Assembly (NCBI GenBank): GCA_001695595.3
Contig: MBPM02000032.1
Coordinates: forward strand, 310,001 to 374,000
Direction of reading: 5' to 3'
Origin: Plasmopara viticola
Lineage: Eukaryota; Oomycota; Peronosporomycetes; Peronosporales; Peronosporaceae
DNA: 64,000 nt
Shown: in pieces, positions 56,521 to 64,000 of the stretch
Numbering within the stretch: position 1 is the stretch's first letter
Layout of the letters: every line of letters starts with the position of its first letter
Program-made: the position numbers and the translations under genes
Notes under the pieces: generated by a model
What the model was told of the DNA's origin: nothing
The model's database searches: none
What the model saw: only the letters and a program-made list of their open reading frames with translations

Positions 56521-57221
56521 ATAAGTACTACCTTTTGATGGTAAATTGCTCTCTAGGCCCATTGCGTCGTGAAGGGCAAATACAAACGACAGATCCTGAC
56601 CGATAATACAATGAATTATTGAGAATAGACCATCGTGGCTTTTGAATACTGACATTGAAAGACGGATCGTATTATTCGTAATTTGCTATAATACACATTA
56701 GATTGAGACAAATTTGAAGACTCACGAAGTTGACAGGATAGAAAATATGTCGATAAATAAAACTTCGCAGTGTGGTGTGCTGAAAAGTTACAAAAACTAC
56801 ATAAATCAAATTGGTAAGCAAAAGAACAAATTTGTGATAATTTCATAAATATTCGGGGTCAGTGTCAAAATAGTGATACAATAAAGTAAGGCGAAACCCA
56901 TAGCATTTCTTATCGTGAAGAGTGTCACGTTATAAAGGCTAAGCTCTGTAATATTGCTTAGTACACTGCCAGTCCTTCAGCCGCAGGTTTATGGTCTCTA
57001 CCGGTCTGAATATCGATAACATGGATCAAAATTTGGCAATGTTTGGGCTCGCAGCCGGCCAAAGAAATTGTCCACAAGACGACTACTATAATTCTCGCAC
57101 AATTTGTAATATATTTGTACCATATGGCTCTTGTACTGATCGCTGTGCTTACAGAGACTTAAGAAATGCAATCCACTAGCTCGCATATCATGTCCCGTAA
57201 CTAGGCTTCACAAGTTTACAA

Positions 57222-57359
57222 ACGCATTTTTGCGGCGTTGCCTTAGCACTACTGACAATCCTCTATCTTATCGCAAGAGACACTTCTGCAAATGCGATTG
57301 CGTCCGCCACAGCCCCAAGGATTTTTCCTTTAATTGGAGATCGACGATATATGTGCTAG
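57222..57359 (+). pseudogene. dead 5' end of an EER/WY effector gene
   Basis: From 57222 a frame of 45 codons begins with ACG where the effectors have ATG and reads GVALALLTILYLIA, SANAIASATAP and IGDRRY before TAG at 57357-57359. It parallels effector 1 (GVALALVTVFFLVA, AANATASS, TGDRPS), and at DNA level TTGGAGATCGAC aligns with CTGGAGATCGAC. Even the leader (CAAGTTTACAA before the start) resembles CAAGTTAAAACGG in effector 2. Nothing of the EER or WY parts is recognisable downstream. It is thus a start-lost, truncated paralogue, about 800 bases upstream of intact effector 2 and in the same orientation. Confidence 0.7.
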
Positions 57360-58144
57360 CTTTCTGACTCAAAGCAAGCTGGCGCTGCGAGTGCAAGATG
57401 TCAGCTCTCTTTCTAGACAAATGAAAAAATAATACGGAGGTACTCCAACCATCTTTACGATCCGCCGATGGAGTATAAATGAGTATATGCAAAAATGCTT
57501 CAGAGTAAGACAGAGACAGGTCTGACTCTCACCGGCTTCATTAATAGCTTCTACAACGCACAGATGGCGAAACCCGTAGGACACACCTGTCATCAAAGTC
57601 AAAGATCAACCACCTTAAAAATCATTACAGTAAAGTGGCCATGCGTTACTGCGCAATAGAACACGGTTTACAGCTTCCCGCTGGAAAATTAAAAATTTGC
57701 CGTGAGGCCATTGTCTTCAATTTAATATCAATGCTATAGATTGGATACCTGCATGTATTAAAGGGCCTTGTTTAAAAATTAAGTTTAACGCCGGGAGGAA
57801 AAGAAGAATTAATGGAAAGTACCTCGACGCAACTAAAAAGCATCTAGATCTTTGGGGTTTATTTGCTGTGATATCCCTACCTTCAGCTGAAACAAAAATC
57901 ACCTACTGCTACTGTAATACAAAGTTTTTTTTTGTTTCGGTATTAATCAATGAATATAGTACTATTTTGAAGCGTAAAGTTCAACTGAAAAAACCGTATT
58001 AGAGTTTAAGATTATTAATCATATGCTGAGCACTGACTCAATATAGAGCATGATTAGTGTACCGGCCAAAGTATCCGGCTAGAATGTATCCTTGTCATTT
58101 GCTGCGAATCTGCCAGTACTACCTCCGTCAGCAAGTTAAAACGG

Positions 58145-59242
58145 ATGCGTCTTTGCAGCGTTGATGTAGCCCTCCTAACAGTCCTCTTCTTTCTCGTACA
58201 AATTGACGCTTTCGTGAATGCAACGGCGTCCGCCGCAGCTCTAGGCACGTTTCCATTCAGTCGAAATCGACCTGGTCCCCTCGTCTCGGAACCGCCGTAT
58301 ACAAACGACGAAGAGAGAGTCAATGCTTTCAAAAGTATCGGACATGGACATAAAGCTGCCAAGTTCATGACCAAAAGCAAACACGCGTTGCGAAATAAAC
58401 TTCATCACCTTTGGATGAAGCTGCAAGTACTTTGGTGGTGGGTAACGAATGCGAATCCACACGTTGTTTACGTCAAGCTCCAGCTCGATCACGTCAACAA
58501 GGACATTTTGTCGAATGCCAAGTTTCATCTTTGGGTCAAGTACGTGTATGACTATAATTTGGAACATCCTATCAAAAAAGTGTCGATTTTGGCCAAATTG
58601 CGCGAGCAATACGGGGATCGTAAAGTGGCAATGATGCTCGAAAAGGCAAAACGAGGGGCCGACTCGAAAACGCGAGCGCTTGGGAGGACCCTGCAGATGG
58701 AGCAAATGTTGCGTTGGAGTGACGACCGACTCAGTGCAGACCGACTCTACACACTTTTGCAGATTGACGAGCACAAGCCGAGCTTGCTCACGGGCCGTGC
58801 GTTGACTGTCTGGAACATTTATGTCAACAATTTCAACCCGGGGAAACCCACGACGCTCTTTACCCATCTCTACCACAACCTCGATGACGCAAGTCTATCT
58901 TTGCTCCTCATTGCGGCAAAACGGGCCCCGAAAACCGCAACGCTAGCGACAACGCTTCAAGTGCAATTAAGCAACGTTTGGTTGGAAAAACGGGTGGCGC
59001 CCAAGCGTGTTTTCATGTATTTAGGACTTGACAAGCACTATGATCAGCTCCTTGATCAGCCCGAGATGAAAGAATGGATGCGGTATGCAAAATTGTATTG
59101 GGGAAAGACAAGGACGGACGTGACGCTCAACGAGATGCTTGAGAATTTTTACAATGCAAATGAAATTAAGATTATTATTGGCTCAGCAACAACGGCGTAT
59201 GGGAAATATTTGGCAAAAAAGCTGGCAAACACGCTAGCGTAG
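58145..59242 (+). CDS. secreted EER / WY-repeat effector 2 (no canonical RXLR)
   Basis: Intronless, 365 residues. A signal peptide (MRLCSVDVALLTVLFFLVQI, cleavage near DAFVNATA) is followed by a linker with NRPGPL in the RXLR position and NDEER at 54-58. WY-type modules follow, paralleling effector 1 block by block: YVKLQLD...HLWVKYVYDYN, LTVWNIYVNNFN and MKEWMRYAKLYW, with the same ending NEIKIIIGSA...YGKYLA. Loss of RXLR in both paralogues, with EER kept, suggests the state predates their duplication. It presumably acts in or at plant cells during infection; the target is unknown. It lies in repeat-rich DNA between two same-direction copies of a decayed Copia repeat, unlike effector 1, which abuts conserved genes. 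Confidence 0.86.
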   Translation: MRLCSVDVALLTVLFFLVQIDAFVNATASAAALGTFPFSRNRPGPLVSEPPYTNDEERVNAFKSIGHGHKAAKFMTKSKHALRNKLHHLWMKLQVLWWWVTNANPHVVYVKLQLDHVNKDILSNAKFHLWVKYVYDYNLEHPIKKVSILAKLREQYGDRKVAMMLEKAKRGADSKTRALGRTLQMEQMLRWSDDRLSADRLYTLLQIDEHKPSLLTGRALTVWNIYVNNFNPGKPTTLFTHLYHNLDDASLSLLLIAAKRAPKTATLATTLQVQLSNVWLEKRVAPKRVFMYLGLDKHYDQLLDQPEMKEWMRYAKLYWGKTRTDVTLNEMLENFYNANEIKIIIGSATTAYGKYLAKKLANTLA

Positions 59243-62200
59243 GAGTTGCCTTTGTGTTTGATCTAGGGTACTGAAATTGAATAAATTATATAATAGCATG
59301 AAAAGGACGTGACATAAGACAAACACGTATGGTAGGTTAAGTCATTTAGGCAATGATAAGTGCAACTAAAGGTTGGGTGACGACTCGTGCTGTTCTTATA
59401 TAGAAATATTATTTTTTATAAAGAAAGTCCACGAAGTTGTCTTATTTAGATATATCTTGACGACCATTGTATAATCAATAGCCCTATTACCAATCATATC
59501 GAATTATACTGCGATGTAGGTCATCAACAGTCGCAAAGATGTGATTTCATAGCTCAATCAAATAACTTTCATAATACTTGAGGTTTTGGAAGGCAATTAT
59601 TGCAGAGAGTGATGTTTCATTACGCATGTTCTCATTTATCAGTACATCATTGTACCGCCGTCTTGTGAGACCGAAAAATGCATGGCAGGCGGTTGAAGCT
59701 TCAGAAACTGCGCTTCTCTACAATTTTTTTTTGCCAGAGATGATCCGGCAAAGAAGACTCAGGTTACGCGCTCCTCCCTATCGAAGGGGGGGTTCGAGGA
59801 GGGCAACGTGCCCTTTAGCGCACACCTGGCTTTCTCCCGCCAAGGCTACAAAGAAGACTTAAGCTGACGCAAGAGCTATCAAACAGCTCTATCGCTTAGA
59901 GATACACCCAAAAAGCTGTAAAATTGTTATATATGCTGGTCATGCGAAATGCCTCGTATAAAAAGACGGTGACGTAAATGATTGTTATGAGCAAAGACTT
60001 TGGGAGGCCTTTCTTGATATTATCACTCTAGCTAACAGCTGGAAGAAATGAATAACCTTGGAGGACGACAAATTTGATATGTACCTCGGGGAAGTTCAGC
60101 GGCCGAAGTCAGGAGCAGGGGTTTTGTGACTCGCCCACAGAGAACCGACACAGGTCGACATCCCGTGATAGGTCTGCCGACCCTTCATATGGATAATACT
60201 CCACTAATGCAGACCACAATTGCTAGTAATATGTTCATTCGCCTCACATACCGCGAGGGCTAAGAAGCCAATAAAGGGAATTTCCTTTTATTGTTCGGGC
60301 ACGACCTAACGGCAGCTACGCATTTGTTTTGAATGCTGCACCAAGTCCTTTAAGAAAGTTTACTTGACTTTGTGAGTAGCTTGAAGGTAGGGGTGGCTTA
60401 CTTATATTATGTGGTTTTTGCTAGAATTGTGGCCACCACGATTCGATTTGAGAATTTATATTGATTTATGATGAAGCAATTTTCAAGCGGGATGGGTAGA
60501 AAAGAATTTGTAGAGCCATGCCAATCGAACGATCTGTATCTATTTACCTCAGAGCCAAAAATGAACAGGATGTAGACCACTCAGTTGGGTAAGAACGTTG
60601 CTATGCTTTATTTTCTGATATGTTAATTGTCAAACATCTTCTTGCGTCGAGCGCGTCGGGATATTAAAAAATGGCGATATTGGCCAGCCAGCTGTTTGGC
60701 ATACAGGAAGAAAACCACAGTACCTGGTGATTTGTAAAGTTTGTTATGGTGAGCCTAAATAAAAAACTATTGATTGGTAAGGCCAAAAAATGAGGAGCTC
60801 TAGCCACAATAACACAGATTGGGCGTGCAACTCTAAGCTCCGGGGTATTGGAGCAAATTAAAAGGATATCATAGAATGAGCAATGTGGATAAATTTGAAG
60901 CATCGAGGAAATGGAGGCTCTTTGCGTACAATAAAATGACAATGTCGATGTTTACATAGCGACAATATTAAGGGTCCTGTATTTAGAATACAAGTAGATC
61001 TAGGTATTCGGTCCTCTAAGCTCGATAGCGTCGAGATCTATTTGGTTAGTGTTAGTCCTACATACGACAAATGAAGCTGAGATCATGAATTTGAGCTGGG
61101 CGGTACCTGTTAATTTCTCAATCTACCGTGGCTAGAAATTTGAAGTGCTGATGGCACGAACGGTCTATTTACTGAGCAATTTAACGACAGAGATCGACAT
61201 GAACAAAGGTTTAGAGCAATATTTACTTGGAGCGTAAGTGGCATGTAAAATGTTGTTTAAATAGTCTTTTGAGCAGGAAATGGTAAGATACAAAATCAAT
61301 ACATCCTTAATTCACGAATTGCTTGCTACTTCTGAGCCACTCATTCATATATACTACCTGCTTCTAAATTCATCAGAATTATTTTTAAAAACGCACTAAA
61401 ACACGGTGACGAGTCATGGGTTGTGGTCACGTTCCAAATTTTGAGTCCATAAAAATGTTGATGCAGCTAAAAGCAATTCTACAAATAAAAATTGATGTTT
61501 TTTTCAAAAAAGTGTAGAAAGTGACTCAATATGCGTTCATAAACACTAGGCCTTCGGTAAACTACACTTGGTTGAGTAGCTTTCCATATGATTTACGTCT
61601 GAGTGAGTCGTATGCAAACTTTTCTCTGAGTACTAAACGCTTTTTTCTTTCCCTTTGAGCAAGCAAAAGTAAGACACAAATATACTCTGCAGGTCGATTG
61701 ACTACCACTTTGGCAATGCCATTAAGCTTATACTACGTTTAAAGCTCAGCCTTCGATAGCTTTTCCACCTCAAGAAGAGAATCCATGTGTGGGATATGCA
61801 CGATGCCTATTATGTCTCCAAGCTATACTGGCCTCCCTTTTGATATAGCCAAACACTAGTGACTTATAGGTCTGCTTCTGTCCCTCCTGTGCAATACGAG
61901 AGGCTTTTCTCCGATCAACAGAAACCTTACGTTGCTGTCATATTATTTGTTCAAAGATTGGCACCCCCAAAGTGACTTGCGGCTTTTGGAGCGTCAATTT
62001 TGCCGTAACTGGCTCGGCACCATTCCACCGACATGGTGATGTCCATCAATGCGGCAAAACTACGCAGTGACCCGCTCCAAGCTGTAGTCAAATCGAAAAG
62101 GCAGCACCCTGGATGACTCAGCAATTTACCGACTATATGCCGCTTGACCAACAGCAAGTTCTGTCCACTTCAAGCGTTTCTCACTAAGTCCTCGTGCACG

Positions 62201-64000
62201 CTTCTATTTTTGCCCGTCAAACCTTTGGTGAAGATACGTCGCACATTTACAGCAAACCAGGGTTGCTCAGTGTAAAATGTAATGATTTACGTGGCTTTTC
62301 CTTGATGCCTTAGCAAAAGTCTTTCAATTTACTTATGGTAAGCAGCAAGTGCTGGTGTGTCAACACTTTCACCAGGTATTCATTTAGTCGCAAGGCTTGT
62401 GCAATATTGCCTCAGCTCAAAGCCGCCTATGCCACTTAGGTAGACTGCGAGTGCTATTCTAAAAAAGCACTGCCCTTGGTCTTACGTAGCATTCTAGCGC
62501 TATCCGAAGGTAAAACTTTGTCTCTCTTTCCTTCACGCTACCAATAATGTTCATCCATTTCATTTCGATACTCAGCACATTGACCATCCGAGTCAAACGC
62601 GTTTTGATTTAATAATTTATCGTGGGTCAATGGCTCATTTAGCCTGCGGGAGAAGCAATACCAATGGCGCCCGATTCGGGTTCATACCTCGTACCTATGT
62701 TCAACGCTCGACGCTGTCAAACTTGGGATCCTTTACGACTATATTTCGATCTCAAAGTAAATAGTAAAACTTTAATTCGATGTCTTTATGATCCTCAGCA
62801 TATGACGAGTTCGACGACAGCGTTTTTAATTATTTAATAGACGCTCGTGAGTCGATATCTATCATCAAACGCTTTCTGAAATATAAAAAGAATGTTCTAA
62901 AGGCTTGACGACAGGCTCGTGCGCACGATCTGTAACATTAAGATCGGAGCTATCCAAGGCCAGACCTCGCCGTTTTATGATTCCTTCTTGGATTTTTATC
63001 CGCCTCACACCTTATATATAATGAAATGTCTCTGCTAAAGCTGCCGGTTGATCAACATTTTCCTGGTTGCATACCTCTTGGCGCGCTTAACATTGACAAA
63101 TTTGTCCTTGTTGACTAGTAGCCTTGAAATGCACATAGTGTCCATTACTAACGCTGAACACATGGTAATAGACCGCTCTATGGCCTGGCTCTGTAAATTG
63201 TTTCGTTCCGATCCCGCCTGAAAGCGAGTTTACTAAGTCGCATCATAAATTTCTGAATTGATTGGCACCAATCCAGCGCAGAGGAGTTCTAAAAAAATCG
63301 TTTTCGGACGTAGGTACAGGCTTCTTATGATATTGAGTGAAACCTTTTTTGTACTGCGCTAGATATAAGCGCATATTCGCGGTAAGGTTGCGCTGAACCC
63401 ATGAATCCTTTTGAGTACAGTGACGTTTATGGATGCTTGGTCTTTGCGGCCCTTGGATCAAATAGAATACTGCTTAGCACAATGACCCGCATCGACTGGG
63501 TGGTTTCCTTTCCCAGGGATCAGATTTGTCGTGAAGAGATTGAGTAGACTCTCACGGGACGGCGACTTGCGTCGGTACGAATCACATAGCACTCGGTCGG
63601 TAACTTCGGCAACAGAAAACATCCAAGAATATACCACCTTGGTCGTCTTTGGCCTTGCCCTCAAAATGAGGTTGGTCGACAATGTCATTGTTAGCTCAAG
63701 GCTTCTTTGCAGCCATAGCAAGTAAAAACTTGAAAGTTTGCACCGGAGCACACGTGCCACTCCTCGCCATAGTCACCGCTTGAAAGTGGAGACGCGTGGT
63801 GTCTCCTTAACGGGAGAGAATGTAAGGCGCACCCCCATTGTGGAGCTAAAGACTATTTCAGAGGCTTTCTTGCTTGAGCAGGTGTCTGACGATTTAAGTA
63901 TGCGAAACGCTGCTTTCGTAAAGACAACAGCCAAATACATATTTTTTGATCTTATAAGACGTCGGTACGTGGACGTTCTGAAAGATTAGGTTCTTTGTTA
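59243..64000. other. gene-free, repeat-derived region to window end
   Basis: No intact gene is supported. The second copy of the decayed Copia repeat (61.7-64.0 kb) is listed separately. A G+C-rich patch near 59755-59860 gives a short frame rich in arginine (PPYRRGGSRRATCP) with no recognised domain. The rest is A+T-rich with short broken frames. Confidence 0.5.
61696..63970 (-). mobile_element. decayed Copia-type repeat, copy 2
   Basis: Colinear with copy 1 at 53728-56520 and in the same orientation; the spacing between shared blocks differs by indels. A minus-strand reading at about 63243-63350 gives QYKKGFTQYHKKPVPTSEND, which resembles the Copia integrase tail (GYxxGxKxYRxYxPxxxxVxxSRDVxF). 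The frame is broken on both sides and no terminal repeat is identified. The copy may continue beyond the window edge. Confidence 0.5.

Larger units (their letters stand above)
52444..58144. other. repeat-rich intergenic region between the two effectors
   Basis: About 5.7 kb with no intact gene. It contains a possible relic of the secreted cysteine-rich family (53.2 kb), a decayed Copia copy (53.7-56.5 kb) and a dead effector 5' end (57.2 kb), each listed separately. The 350 bases before effector 2 hold TGTCATTTGCTG about 45-55 bases before its ATG, a partial initiator match. Remaining frames are short and unrecognised. Confidence 0.5.

Noticed and set aside
1..64000. CRISPR arrays, bacterial operons, ribosomal RNA genes
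   Set aside because: No regular spacer-repeat arrays, no closely packed same-strand gene runs with ribosome binding sites and no rRNA-like sequence were seen; the window is eukaryotic.

Overview
The window looks like nuclear DNA from a peronosporalean oomycete (Phytophthora or downy mildew type). The evidence is: two secreted EER/WY-repeat effector genes, three RWP-RK genes of which each carries the oomycete Inr+FPR core promoter, mostly intronless genes with one 63-bp GT-AG intron, and G+C-rich genes standing in long, A+T-richer DNA full of decayed LTR retrotransposons. The species cannot be fixed from sequence alone. An intact MNS1-type axonemal gene suggests a species that still makes flagellated zoospores.

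Layout. 1-17 kb: one RWP-RK gene (2805-3386), then almost 14 kb without a convincing gene. It holds a phased array of TGACGTCA sites (8.13 kb), a Copia integrase scrap (13.7 kb) and a 110-bp tandem duplication (15.0 kb). 17-19.3 kb: a ferric-reductase/NADPH-oxidase family membrane flavocytochrome on the minus strand. 19.3-24.9 kb: degenerate Copia and Gypsy pieces. 24.9-27.2 kb: a coiled-coil protein with a ZZ zinc finger. 27.2-33 kb: gene-free. 33.0-35.8 kb: a large BED-finger/hAT-transposase-derived gene that has lost catalytic aspartates. 36.5-39.5 kb: a small cluster of RWP-RK (-), a spliced membrane protein with four CX3C motifs (-), and RWP-RK (+), with a dense GGTAC cluster between the first two. 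42.8-44.6 kb: a secreted cysteine-rich 602-residue protein. 47.8-52.4 kb: a compact block of PRP19 (+), MNS1 (-) and effector 1 (-). 52.4-64 kb: a repeat-rich accessory region with effector 2 (58.1 kb), a dead effector 5' end (57.2 kb), a possible C-terminal relic of the secreted cysteine-rich family (53.2 kb), and two colinear decayed Copia copies that flank effector 2 as direct repeats.

Conserved functions (splicing, flagellum, iron/redox membrane chemistry, transcription factors) form short islands. The effectors and their relics sit at the repeat-rich edge, the 'two-speed' pattern known in this group. Several reading frames appear longer than the genes because they open at TTG or GTG. Starts here were chosen at the first suitable ATG and, where possible, checked against the Inr+FPR promoter.
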